A stretch of 64,000 nt of DNA from Liopterus haemorrhoidalis (lineage: Eukaryota > Arthropoda > Insecta > Coleoptera > Dytiscidae). Positions 32,501 through 42,162 of the stretch are shown piece after piece. The translations under genes and the position numbers were made by a program. Each line of letters starts with the position of its first letter. Positions within the stretch are counted from its first letter, which is position 1. The notes below the pieces were generated by a model. It made no database searches and was not told the origin of the DNA. It saw nothing but the letters and a program-made list of their open reading frames with translations. The DNA is taken from positions 201,734,419-201,798,418 of the forward strand of contig OZ020611.1 in NCBI GenBank assembly GCA_963971575.1. Direction: 5' to 3'.

Positions 32501-32640
32501 CGAAGTACGTCGGACCATTTTGGATAAAAAGAAAATTGTCACCATGGACTTATGAACTTAATAGAGAGGATGGAAAATCCTGTGGCGTATGGCACGCCAA
32601 GGATCTAAGGGGCCATCCAGAAGACACGGAGTCAGAGTGA
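29440..32640 (+). CDS. pol: Pol polyprotein: protease, reverse transcriptase, RNase H, integrase
   Basis: The frame is open for 1066 codons and overlaps gag in the -1 frame. It is probably entered at the slippery site rather than at its own ATG. Protease: LLDSGATRTVLG, catalytic Asp65. Reverse transcriptase: FCVDFRKVNAVT, SSLDIKSAYWNIPL, FGLHSAPATFQ and YLDD at 375-378. RNase H: TDASGYGLGAVLS (Asp524), ERECLAVLWAV, TDHHSL, then HHVPDALSR. Integrase: HHCC finger from about His719 to C756/C759, and catalytic D789, D849 and E884 (34 residues between the last two, common in insect Gypsy). A C-terminal GPF module (VGPFWIKRKLSPWTYEL) corresponds to GPY/F. All catalytic residues are present, with no stops or shifts. 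No env follows. Confidence 0.95.
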   Translation: MQSKRVQWPEAESGKRTAWRINDRSPSDATSINPILDYIIANARSDERPYLEIEILGYRILGLLDSGATRTVLGKRGWALLQNAGFHLDKTKHISSCTVASGHRLEIAGVVQLPCTIEGHTAWIEAIVVPEMAHTLILGVDFFRQFGIVPDLRSGRWHFSRLEDTARIDLSALEMPEMRMNEDQRGRIDELVSKHFNSMKKGIGCTDQIEHQISLLDPHQPPIKQRYYPVSPAIQREIDRQVTEMAEEGVIERSNSDWSSPVLMVKKKDQSWRFCVDFRKVNAVTRRDAYPLPYITSILDRLKNARYISSLDIKSAYWNIPLTESSKKYTAFTVPGRGLWQFKRLAFGLHSAPATFQKLIDTVLGPELEPHVFKYLDDIIIIADNFEKHLEILGEVLKRLLDAGFTLNKDKCAFVVPELKYLGYVVNQGGLAVDPDKVSAMLKIPQPTTAVEVRRMLGVAGWYKRFIPTYSDICAPLNRLTRKGIRFQWDDACKQSWNRIKQHLITAPILCCPDFSLPFIIQTDASGYGLGAVLSQNTPEGEKVVCYLSKSLTRLERAYTTTERECLAVLWAVEKLRPYIEGSHFTVITDHHSLCWLHNLKDPCGRLARWALRLQQFDFKIIHRKGRDHHVPDALSRGVPVLDSVTADVNTEGQPPCAWYTKMCRKVEENPRKFPAWRLEEGKLYHYYRHPNPGLLTEAENWKRVIPRPERKEILQRMHDAPTSGHLGVYKTYCRLIQHYYWPFMRADVVRYIHRCTTCLESKVERKPPVGLMMPRRVVERPWQQISVDIVGPMTRSTSGYQYIFTVIDVFSKFVLTFPMRKATAPSIVKLLENGVFLLFGSPESILLDNGTQFRSKEFRRLAATYNVRLRYNANYHAQANVVERVHSTLKQGIRSYLDQDQRKWEDNLQKVSCAIRTSVHESTRMTPYFVNFGREIGFPEECVDRVPEEMETPSNKEERQKVFREIYTQVRERLKRSSENSKRRYDLRRRDIQYAIGDRVWRRNYILSNAAKHVSAALAPKYVGPFWIKRKLSPWTYELNREDGKSCGVWHAKDLRGHPEDTESE
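29479..29485 (+). promoter_or_regulatory. -1 ribosomal frameshift slippery site
   Basis: GGGAAAA is read in the gag frame as G GGA AAA, the X XXY YYZ form. After a 9-nt spacer, GGCGGA (29495-29500) can pair with TCCGTC (29514-29519), a possible stimulatory stem whose loop contains the gag stop. Slipping by -1 enters the pol frame upstream of the protease, giving Gag-Pol. Confidence 0.75.
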
Positions 32641-32654
32641 CTCCGTCTCTTTTA

Positions 32655-32668
32655 AGCAAAGGGGGAGT
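32655..32668 (+). promoter_or_regulatory. Polypurine tract
   Basis: AGCAAAGGGGGAGT lies immediately before the 3' LTR and would prime plus-strand DNA synthesis. Confidence 0.8.
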
Positions 32669-35641
32669 TGTTACGGGCTATCCTAGCCGAAACACAGCGC
32701 TTTAAAATCTAGTTAAACGATAACCTACCTTCGTACGGAAAACTTATTCTAAGCTTATAAAAGGATACAGTATGGGGTAATTTTGTGCAAAACCAACTGA
32801 ATAGGTCCTGTCAACCCACTTAGAGGACAGCATTTATGACAACAAGCACCGCATCTGCTTCCGAATGCAAAAACATACTAGAGATGTCACTTAATTTGAG
32901 GTTAATTGTTTTTGACATTTCTATTTAACCTGTTTTGGGATATATACGTCGTGGAAACCTGGAAAGTACAACAGTTAGCGTGCGGAATATGTTTGAATGA
33001 TACACCTACCTTATATAAAAAAAAAAAAAAAAGAACAAGAAATTATAATCCTCAATAGTAAATAAATTTCTGGGAATATTTGGTCGTAATAACGTAACTA
33101 GACGTATTTCTGCACTGACATGCGCGAGTGGTAAACCCGGTAGAGGGGTGAGGAAAAAAAGGTTATAAAACAGATGGGAAGCCGCGTTTTGGCTCTCTCT
33201 TAAACTTACGAACAGTGGTGTTATCAGAAAAATTTGACCAGAAAGAAAAACTAACGGCACGTGCAGTGAAACTTCCATGTATAAGCCTAGAGGAAATTGA
33301 AGGCAACACGGAATTCGTTTTTGCGGAGACTGCTTGGCGTTATACTGTCTTCGTAGGGAAGACACGGAGATATCCGGATGAGAATTTTCTTTTCTGATCA
33401 AAAGTTCGGAGTTTAAGAAAACCATTTAAGCCACCGACCACGAGGTAAGGTATCACCTTTCTTTTATTTCCGCACGCGAAACTGTTGTATGGTCTCCAGT
33501 TTCACTAATTGTATTTTTAACTGTTATTCATACAGTGGCGGTACGATAGAGGCAAAAAATTTGCACAGTTGTGCCTATTTGAGAGTATATATCGGCTGGA
33601 GGAATAATTTCTGAAGTTATCCGAGTATTCAACCGGTCGCAAAGGAATAAGCACCTTGTAGCGGAACCTTAAAACTACATCACCGTCCAGAGAGTACATA
33701 ACCTACTTATTGTATCTAGCCGTGGAAACAGGGAGATTGTTTTTGTCTGCAACTCAGATGAGTACTAATTTATGATATTTGTTTGATGATTTGTAACAAA
33801 AATATCTTTATGAGTGTGGCGTATCGGACCTCCGGGTTGTGTTGAGGCGTAATACGTCCCCGTATAGATGTTTTTGGATACACACTGATAATTTTGGCCA
33901 TTTTTATGAATGTGTATGTATTGTACTTGTATTTTGAGTTGAGTGAGCACATGGTGCCACCCCTATTGTGAAGCATATATTTTCTACGTCCTAAGGCCCT
34001 AAGCTACAATAAGTTGGACGCGCTGAATCGTGTTGGGGCGCGTAGTTAGTCAGAGCAGTCTCGCTCGGGGTTGAATTAGTTTATTTAATTGTAGATTCAG
34101 TCTGTCCGTAAGTCAACATTTTTTTATCCCCTTGATAACTCGAGGTTGTGAATTAGTTCTCAAACACATGGGTTTAACCCCTCTTTGTGAATATTCCCTG
34201 GCCGGGTATTCGTGTTAACTGCTTTTTCACGTTATCAAGGGTCGGTCTTTGTATTTGATTTGGGTGGATTAACGTTAGCTTCAGTCGGGCAGAACCTCAG
34301 CCACAAGCATTTCTTTTTTTTTATCATCATCGGCCAGGCCTCTCCTAATTTTTCAGTAATTTAGTTGTTTGTTTAAAGTTATATTTCCGTAGAGCCGTGT
34401 GGGGTTGGGTGGTACGTTAACTTTTTTTTATCTCGTTAGAGATTTTTTTGTGTTAACGTACTACGGGTTTTCAAGGGATTTGAGAGGATTTTGAGAGTCA
34501 GTCTCTTGGCCTCCTTGGATATTTTATCACCGCGACTTCGAGGCCACTAGACTGGCTGGGTTTTCATTAAAGTTAAGGCGAGCTAGAAGTATAGTAAAAA
34601 TTTAAATCGGGTTTTGAACAAGCGCTGGCTTTCCGATTCTAAAATTCTTCCGGATTTTTCCTAACGGTATTGCCAACCGGAATACCGTTACCATTTTTCA
34701 ACGTAATTAATCACTGTGGTATAATATTCCTGTGCAAAACTTCACGCAGCCCTAGGGCAGTTGTAGCATAAGTAATCCAATCACATGTTACTGGGTATTT
34801 ATACCGCATCACAAGTAATTCAGTTGTTAGTTTAAATTGTAATTAATTACCGGTTAAAGATTCAGTTGTTTAATTTCCTTTGGCCACTCGTGAGTACTTA
34901 GTTTCTAAAATTTTGGATTTAATTTAGATATTTTGCTCGTAGATTAAATGATTTTTTTTTTGTATTAACTTTGTCGTACTCCGAGCTAAAAAGGGAATAT
35001 TTAACTAGTCATTGATCTTGTAATTATTAATATTTTGGTTATAAAATTTTGCTTATTGAGTATTCGCTGTGCGAATAATAATATTTATTTTGTTTATAGA
35101 TTTTGCGTATTGAGTATTCATTTAGTGAATAATTTATTTTGTTTATAGATTTTGCGTATTGAGTATTCATTTAGTGAATAATTTACTTTGTTTATAGATT
35201 TTGCGTATTGAATATTCGTTTAACGAATATTAGTTATTCTGTTATTACCATTTGTTAGTTACTGATTTTTTTGTTAATAAATTTAGTTATTGAGAATTTT
35301 GGTGTTTCTATTACGAGAACTCTATTCCTTCCCCTGGGGTTTTATTTTTCTTCCAGAATTTAGGGCAATAGAAGCGAAGTGACTGGCGCCGTATAAATTT
35401 TAGGCCGCACATCGACATTGATAATTACAGGACCACCCTGCATAGTCAAATCTACCTCTAGACTGGGCTGGCGGCCTTCTACCTTGCCCTGGACAGCTGA
35501 TAGCCACTGGAGTCACTTCACAGTGGTTACGGACTTCATATTTTTCCCCATTTAGGTTTTTAGCGACCGATCAGAGAGCTGAGCGGACGCTGGCGTATGC
35601 CAACTATATAACGCTGGAGTCTGGCCGTAATATACGTTATA
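32669..35641 (+). repeat. 3' LTR of the Gypsy element
   Basis: Direct repeat of 24402-27374 at a constant offset of 8267 bp; no difference was noticed in the compared parts, including homopolymer lengths. Followed by GGAA, matching the base run before the 5' LTR. Confidence 0.92.
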
Positions 35642-35645
35642 GGAA

Positions 35646-36865
35646 ATAACTTTTATAAATTTTATAAATAATAATAATATTTAGTGTCCAGTTGATCGTA
35701 CAATTGACGATATAAAACACAAAAAAAAAAACATATAATACAATAATACATAATAAAAAAACAATATAATACGGATACTATTTATGAAGCGTGTTAAAAA
35801 ATTCGATCCCAGAGTAGAATGATCTTTCTATTAAATATTCTTTTGAATTATTTTCGTTATTTAGTTGTTAAATTTCAAACGGTAGTTTATTAAATAAAAT
35901 AATAACGATATATTTTGGATTCATAAGTAGTGGTTCTATATTTAGGAATCAACATTTTGTCATTGTAAACAGTTCTGTCCCAATTTGAACATATTCACAG
36001 GCTCGAACCATCTCTAACCTTGTACATACGTATTTAATGAGCTGAGCCAAGACGTGCTCCAGTGTAGAGGGATGAAACTTCCACCGGAACATATTAAGTT
36101 TGAGGTATTGTGCGCAGGAAGTACACGGGAACACCTTTTTAGCTGTTACTATCCACTTAATATACAAGTCCGTGTGCTAAACTTGCTATGTCAGTGGAAC
36201 TTTGTTACATATTAATTTTAAGCAAATTTCAAGCCGAGTCTTCATCAGCATTCGATTTTAATATAAGCAGATTTGACAGCTATATTCATGTAAAGACACT
36301 CGGGTGTATTTATTATTTTACAGGTTTCAAGAATTTTACATAAATTCATGTTATAAAATTTAAATAAATTGGTAGGTTCAGAGTGATTGACAGGATTAAT
36401 AATAACAGGATAACGTTCTTTTTGTCACTTTTGCTTCACCATTGCACTTTTTTCTTTTTTTAGAAAACTGAAGATCTTGATAAATCTAAAAAATCTAAAT
36501 AAAAACTAAAAAAAAAAAAACAGGTAATGAACCTTGATACAAAAGTTTTTCTTTATACAACGAGTGCGTAAAATGTCAATTTTGTATGAGTGGTAAGTTA
36601 TCATTTTACGCCGCAGGCAGTAGAAGAACATTTTAGACCCGAGTTGTACGTAATTTTATGTTCGACTAAGTCATACCCACTTGATTTACGACACTGTTTG
36701 GAGTCTATAAACTGCGTTTTATTGGACTAGTACTATTGTACTAACTCAGTTTTGCTATTGTATTGTAGGAGTCTAATTTTGCTACTTTATTAAACAACGA
36801 AACTGGAATTCTATCAATCCCAAAATTAAATGTCAAAAAATTGCTTTAATTTCGTGCCATTTTTA
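35646..36865. other. No feature recognised
   Basis: AT-rich sequence with A-runs and no supported gene or element. Confidence 0.45.
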
Positions 36866-37800
36866 GGGTTTTAAGGTATGATTATAAAACTCTTGTAACG
36901 TCACTCATATGCAGTGATGGGCGCGTAAGTTACATGATGTAAGTTACCTCATTGTTGACGCGTAAACAACTGATGTAAAGTAAATACAAAATTCTTGTAA
37001 ACAATGTAAAAAATGATTTAGACATGTGCACTTGTTTTGAATTACAGAACCTCATTCTCAATACATTTTTGTAAATAATAAAATTTTAATGAAACGATTT
37101 TAAATGAAAAAGTAAGTATATAAAATTAGGACAATCCAATATACATATTAATGAAAATCGAATTTGCATCATTATACAGGTGTTACATACAAATTAGTAA
37201 ATATGAATATGAAAAATAAAAAAAAATTTTCTTTAAAAATTCAATCTCATTTTTTTAATAACAAGATACATTAAATTTCACCTTTAAGAAAATCAGCCTA
37301 TATTTTTTAATAACGAAAAGATTAATTGTAAATTTTGCATAACGCCCTATATTTTCTTTTATTTTCTTTAATTAAAACAAAACCTAGTTCTCCAGAACTA
37401 TTCCTTCGGTTTCTTCCCACCATTTTTTTAATAGATTTATTGTTTTGAACTGAATATACTTGTTCATTAACTCTCTATTATTCGTATTAAATAACTAAAA
37501 CTAACCTCATTATTTGACAGTTTACAAAGTTTTCATTGTTTACATTATTGAGAAGTTTACCAATTGTTTACATGAGTTTACACGTAAACGTAAACAATTA
37601 TAGTTTACGTGTAAACGCCCATCACTGCTCATATGTCTGTCTGTCTGTACGGTAGAAATTGTGAGTGGGTATCAAATGAAAATGGATAGACCAATTTTTA
37701 TTTTTGAAAAATAAATGTTTCTTATGGAATTTTCGCCAAAAATAAGTCAATTTTTTTTTGTCCCCTTCTCTATTTCTCAGAATTAATACTTCTGATCATT
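36866..37800 (+). mobile_element. Family A repeat split by a hAT MITE
   Basis: The left end TTTAGGGTTTTAAGGTATGA and the ACTCTTGTAACGTCACTCAT tract are interrupted at 36911. They resume at 37636 with the TCTGTCTGTCTGTACGGTAGA tract, GGGTATCAAATGAAAATGGA and the TTTTTTTTGTCCCCTTCTCT tract. The right end is lost where a family B copy begins. Confidence 0.6.
36912..37627. mobile_element. hAT-type MITE with 8-bp duplication
   Basis: The 12-bp perfect inverted ends are CAGTGATGGGCG / CGCCCATCACTG, flanked by CTCATATG at 36904-36911 and 37628-37635. An 8-bp duplication and CAGTG-type ends indicate hAT. Subterminal GTAAAC motifs are repeated, with GTTTACACGTAAAC and its inverse near the right end. 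No transposase coding remains. Confidence 0.88.
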
Positions 37801-37810
37801 TTAACGGACC

Positions 37811-38170
37811 GTTACATTTATAGGGGAGGTATTGTGATCATGCCGATTATGATATGTCCATGGATGTCCACGAATTGAGGCCTCTACATAACATTTTGAT
37901 TTTTTAGCATGATGTCTGGCGGTCTATCTGTCTGTCTGTTAGTCCATGGACTCGTGTAAAACGAATTTGTCTAAACGGATTTTTATGAAATTTAAGCTTT
38001 CTATATCATAGCCACCATTTGATCAGCTTTTGATAAAAATCGGTCTACTACCGGAAGTGGAGTTTTAGGTCTTTGGAGTTTAAATATTTAGAAAAAAAAA
38101 AATGTTTGAAGAACATTGCTGTACAACATGAGACTAACAACTTTTGTTTCATTTATTTTTTTTTAAAACA
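37811..38170 (+). mobile_element. Family B repeat, copy 1
   Basis: Shares with the copies at 47526-49010 and 61251-61580 the start GGGGAGGTATTGTGATCATG, then CCACGAATTGAGGCCTCTAC, a GTCTGTCTGT tract, TTTTTATGAAATTTAAGCTT and TGATAAAAATCGGTCTAC. Non-coding. Ends were not defined; it follows directly on the family A copy. Confidence 0.55.
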
Positions 38171-38667
38171 TGTTAAAAAGTAAATTATTTGATTATGTAT
38201 TATGTGGTAGCGGTCGGTCCTGTGGTGGGCGCAGCTAATTTATGTTCAGAACTAGGGCGGTATCTGATCGTCTTCGAACCTCTGACTTTCGTTCTTGATT
38301 GACGGAAACATTTTTGGCAAATTCTTTCGCTTCTGTCCGCCTTGCGACAATCCAAGAATTTCACCTCTAACGTTGCAATACGAATGCCCCCATTTGTCCC
38401 TATTAATCATTACCTCGGGGTTGATCCTGTGCTGGCCACAGCTAAGTTTTTACGGATATAACTATGATATAATATTAGCAGTTCAACAAATTAACTAATT
38501 AAAAAATAAAATAAAAAATGTATAAAACATAAAAATCTATTATCATCTTAGGTCCCATTCAAGTTCAATTCTTTAAGAGTAATTCAATAATTATTAAGAG
38601 GATTTGTCTGCCAACTGTAGTAATCGCGAATTTTAGCGCAGAAATGCTATATGTGTGTGCTAAAAGG
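38171..38667. other. No feature recognised
   Basis: Contains two short related stretches, GGTCCTGTGGTGGGCGCAGC (about 38217) and GATCCTGTGCTGGCCACAGC (about 38422), possibly an old duplication. Nothing codes. Confidence 0.35.
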
Positions 38668-38680
38668 ATTTATCCAACAA

Positions 38681-39231
38681 CAGAATTCATTATACTCACA
38701 AAACGCCGGCCCAATTTATCAAATATTGCTATTAAAATTAATAATATTGAAATTATCCCAACTAAACAAGTTAAGTATCTTGGTGTACTACTGGATGAAA
38801 AATTAACATTTAGTAAACACATAAATGATAGATGGATGTCAGCTAAGAAAACCTTAAGACAACTTTACCCGATTTACAACCGAAGATCTAATTTAAATCA
38901 AAAGAACAAACTTATAATATATAAAACAATGATAAGACCAATTTTAACTTATGCATGTCCTGCCTGGCACTTTGCTAGCAATTCCAATATAAAAAATTTG
39001 CAAATTATTCAAAATTACTGTATAAGAATAATAGGCAGATATCCTAAGTACCATCTCATCAGTAGTATGCACCAAGATATAAAACTTGAATATATTCATG
39101 ATTATATCAAAAAAACCAAAGATAAATATTTTTAAAGGACAGCTAAACATGAAAACCACCTAATAAAAATTGTAGGATCAGTTTATAAAACATTAAAATG
39201 TTTGAAACATCCTGTCATAATGAACAAATAA
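38681..39231 (+). pseudogene. Jockey-clade ORF2 C-terminal fragment
   Basis: The frame enters at EFIILTKRRP and contains VKYLGVLLDEKLTFSKHI, LYPIYNRRSNLNQKNKLIIY, MIRPILTYACPAWHFA and LQIIQNYCIRIIGRYPKY, which follow the palm/thumb and tail of Jockey-clade reverse transcriptases as I recall them. A TAA at 39133-39135 interrupts. In the same frame TAKHENHLIKIVG continues the expected tail, ending at TAA 39229-39231. The RT catalytic core is absent because of the 5' truncation. The ATG at 38644 lies in flanking DNA and is not the real start. Confidence 0.8.
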
Positions 39232-39451
39232 CTAATTATTACTATTTTTTTCCCAAGTACTAAAGTGAGAGGTTTTTTTTTTTAAATTTTTCCTCTATTT
39301 CATAAAATAATTAAAATGTAAAAAAACAGCATAAGTAAAAACTATTAAAACAATGTAATAATAGAGGTTATACGTATAAGTGGTACTCTAGTCATTAAGA
39401 AACATATTTTGTAAATTTTTAAAATTTTGAACAATAAATATTATTATTATT
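38681..39451 (+). mobile_element. 5'-truncated Jockey-type LINE with 13-bp duplication
   Basis: ATTTATCCAACAA occurs at 38668-38680 and again at 39452-39464, directly after an AATAAATATTATTATTATT tail. Between them lies the end of an RT ORF. The duplication fixes the 5' truncation point at 38681 and reconstructs an empty target site. Confidence 0.88.
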
Positions 39452-39851
39452 ATTTATCCAACAAACGGGATTTTCAAAGTAAAGAAACAGGAGTGAAGTG
39501 AATGCTTACAGTATGGATTTCTGCCCTAAATGATGCATATATCTTCAAATAATATGAATCTAGCATAGGGCTGCCATACGTCCCGGTATACCGGGACATG
39601 TCCCGGTTTTGAGGTTTGTGTCCCAGTGTCCCGGTCCAAGAGTCCGGTCGATTTAAAATTTATGCATATTAAAAAATTATTTTTCGATAATATTGAAGAG
39701 ACAGAAAGAAAAGCTAATCTACTGAAAATGTGCCAATACTTGTTCGCCATTCCACCGCACAATGCACATGTTGAACGGGTGTTCTCATTAATTAAAACCC
39801 ATTGGACAGATGAGCGCAATTCGCTTTCTATTGACACCGTGAAAAGCATAA

Positions 39852-40841
39852 AGGATTCCACACACCAAAGCGGCCGCGGTAGCGTTACGACTAGCGATCA
39901 GGTCTCCTCACACTAACGCGGTGGGAGTGGCGGTAGCGGTAGCGATCAGTTAGTGAATCACGGTATATAGTTGTATGATAATATTGATTGCGAGAATACA
40001 ATAGAATAATTAATTGTATGTAGAGGAAAAATAATAATCTACTTACAGTCTGTTTCAAACGGTTAGGCGGAACTAAATGGGAATTTCGTTCTTTTAGGTT
40101 GGAAAAGGGACCTTGCTTGGGTTATTTCATTTTTCACGTTGGAATGTCAAAATTTAAAATTCCAACAATGAAACCATGGAAACGAATGACATATGTCAAA
40201 CTTAAATTAATTTTCTTACATATTTTAATGCCAAAAAATAAATAAATAGGATATTTGTATTAAGAATGACACAAAAAATCAAAATATAAAGAAAATGACA
40301 TTTTAAAATGATATTAACCTTAACCAAAAAATATTTGTTGCAAGTATGATTTACAAAGCTTAAACAAAACGGCTGAAAAGCATGATTTAAACGATGAAAG
40401 TAACTAGATTGCAAAATCTAGTTCCGCCTAACCGTTTGGAACAGACTTTACTATCAATTTCCAAAACTTTTCCTATTTCGTTCCACACTTTATTTGTTTT
40501 CCTAATATTCTTGTAATCAGGATGTGCTAAGTCATACAAAATTAAATGATCCTTTACTGATCTATGATTTTTTCTGTTAAATTATCTATTTTCGACATTA
40601 TTTTCTTAAATATATTCACTCTGTGGTATATAAACAATGAATATCGCGCGGCCTAACGCAACTTGTCGAGTTCGGCCGCCAGTGTTTGGTGATCGCTAGA
40701 CTGAACGCTGCATTCGGTGGCGTTCTCAGATAGCGGAACGCTTGTATGTGCGTGGTCTCATTGTATTGTATAGGTTGCGTTAGGCCGCTGCCGTATCGCT
40801 ACCGCGGCCGCCACCGCGGCCGCTTTGGTGTGTGGAATCCT
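39852..40841. mobile_element. PIF/Harbinger-like element inside hAT
   Basis: The ends AGGATTCCACACACCAAAGC and its inverse continue into GGCCGCGG. The 3-bp duplication TAA lies at 39849-39851 and 40842-40844. Subterminal GCGGTAGCGGTAGCG motifs and GC-rich ends contrast with the AT-rich interior. No transposase remains; a smaller MITE (40047-40447) lies inside. Confidence 0.85.
40047..40447. mobile_element. Family D MITE, innermost element
   Basis: The left end AGTCTGTTTCAAACGGTTAG and the right end inverted AGTCTGTTCCAAACGGTTAG match, continuing through GCGGAAC. TTAC flanks it at 40043-40046 and 40448-40451. 401 bp, AT-rich, non-coding. A related copy lies at 55678. Confidence 0.82.
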
Positions 40842-41366
40842 TAATTCAATGTGTTTTAAATTATAAAATGACATGCATTGAATTCTATAATTATATAAAA
40901 GAGGAAAAAGAACTGCTCCAAAAACGAAAACATCGGAGAAGTATGATTGGGCAAAGAAGAGCGATGATAAAGAAGCCACCGAAGTCAGGGAAGGGGGAGA
41001 GTAAAGGCAAGAGAAGAATGGAATGTAAGGTTCTATTTGGTTTTATTAAATTGAATCGCCCATTAATTTATATTATATTATTTTAGATTTGATAAAGACG
41101 CTTCCACAAAAAAAAAACGTCAAATTTTTCCAGTCGAACTGAGTGTTCCAAAATGATTCACCATTGATCCCAATGTTTTGCTCTTGGAATACCTATTATC
41201 AATCTCTACTTTAATTATTTTTTTTTGTCTTTAAAATTTTTTATTTTTTTAAAATATTGTGTAATTTTATATAATAAAGGTATTATTGTCGATAAAAGTT
41301 TTTTTTAAGTTTTTTTTTTGGGGGGGGGGTACCCCGGTCGGTAGTCCGACAATTATGGCAGCCCTA

Positions 41367-41946
41367 ATCTAGCATTAACTCAATTTTGCCGAATTTGGTC
41401 GATAGGTGGTTAAAAATACACTAAATTTTGTTCTTGATATTTTTCTAAAGATATTTTAATACCATTATCTTCTTCTTTCAGAATTGTCTAATCTACTAGA
41501 AATATCAGTTAATTGTTTTCTATTATAAAATTAAGTATAACTGTGCGATGTTTTGCGGGTGTATAAGTTTCAGTGCAACATTTTACCCTTAATAATTTCC
41601 TTTGTTTATTTTCTTAATCGCTTGATTACAACTTAAGTTGCAGTTAGAATTAAGAATAAGTTTTGTGCTAGTAACTAGTGAGATTACTAATTTTCACTTT
41701 TCTTTTTCAGGTGAGTTCATGATCATCAAGCTATTTAATGGAAAGTTAGTAAGTTATAAAATTAATAACTTATTTTTAAAAAGCATTATTATTTAGATAA
41801 CTGATATGCATCAAACCACCGCAATAATAATTTTAGACAAGTATTAGTTAGTTGAAATTTTTGGCGCACAGCAACAAAGGTTATTTGCGCCTAACGCAGC
41901 CCATCTAAATGACTAGACTATATATTAAAAACAATAATTTAGAAAA

Positions 41947-41977
<31 letters not shown>

Positions 41978-42162
41978 AATCATTAAAAATACGCATACTC
42001 AATAAATGAAATCTTGCACTGACAAAGACAAATAAATAATATAAAAAGTCTGTTCGAAAATTTGAACAGACTCAGGGTGATGGTAAGAGGCTGTAAAGGG
42101 GCCAACTACCATCGAATATCACAGTCAATAAATTGAAACACATTAAAATAAGGTGCAAGACT
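41367..42162. other. No gene; (AAAT)n microsatellite
   Basis: AT-rich sequence. An AAAT tetranucleotide run lies at about 41944-41978. Nothing else is supported. Confidence 0.5.

Larger units (their letters stand above)
24402..35641 (+). mobile_element. Complete Gypsy (Ty3-type) LTR retrotransposon
   Basis: Layout: LTR 24402-27374, tRNA-Lys primer site 27381-27398, leader, gag 28127-29503, pol read by -1 frameshift to 32640, polypurine tract, LTR 32669-35641. The domain order protease, RT, RNase H, integrase defines Gypsy. GGAA lies just before the 5' LTR (24398-24401) and just after the 3' LTR (35642-35645), a probable 4-bp target duplication. The two LTRs keep a constant 8267-bp offset and I saw no difference in the stretches compared, so the insertion is recent. 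No env frame follows pol: only 28 bp separate its stop from the 3' LTR. Both ORFs are intact, so it may be autonomous. Confidence 0.92.
39626..41085 (+). pseudogene. hAT transposase C-terminal region, split by insertion
   Basis: The first part (to 39851) reads LLKMCQYLFAIPPHNAHVER and VFSLIKTHWTDERNSLSI, the hAT C-terminal dimerisation region as I recall it (AN.ERVFS......DERN.LS...V). At VKSI the frame is broken by the 39852-40841 element. Removing that insert and one TAA makes the frame continue directly into IQCVLNYKMTCIEFYNYI and a lysine-rich tail ending at 41085. The N-terminal zinc finger and the catalytic part are absent. The clean join shows the frame was open at the time of insertion. 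Confidence 0.8.
39566..41366 (+). mobile_element. hAT element, outer member of a three-level nest
   Basis: The 13-bp perfect inverted ends TAGGGCTGCCATA lie at 39566-39578 and 41354-41366, flanked by an 8-bp duplication ATCTAGCA (39558-39565 and 41367-41374). The interior holds the C-terminal part of a hAT transposase, itself split by a Harbinger-like element. Without that insert it is about 0.8 kb, so most of the transposase had been deleted. Confidence 0.93.

Noticed and set aside
32641..32668. Possible env gene between pol and the 3' LTR
   Set aside because: Only 28 bp separate the pol stop and the LTR, so no env is encoded.
38220..38290. tRNA-like stretch with TCTTCGAACCTC
   Set aside because: The B-box-like word is near-palindromic, no A box is at the right distance, and the acceptor ends do not pair.
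41941..41985. (AAAT)n run considered as a CRISPR-like or LINE tail
   Set aside because: It is a simple tetranucleotide microsatellite; no spacers, and no LINE end adjoins it in the right orientation.
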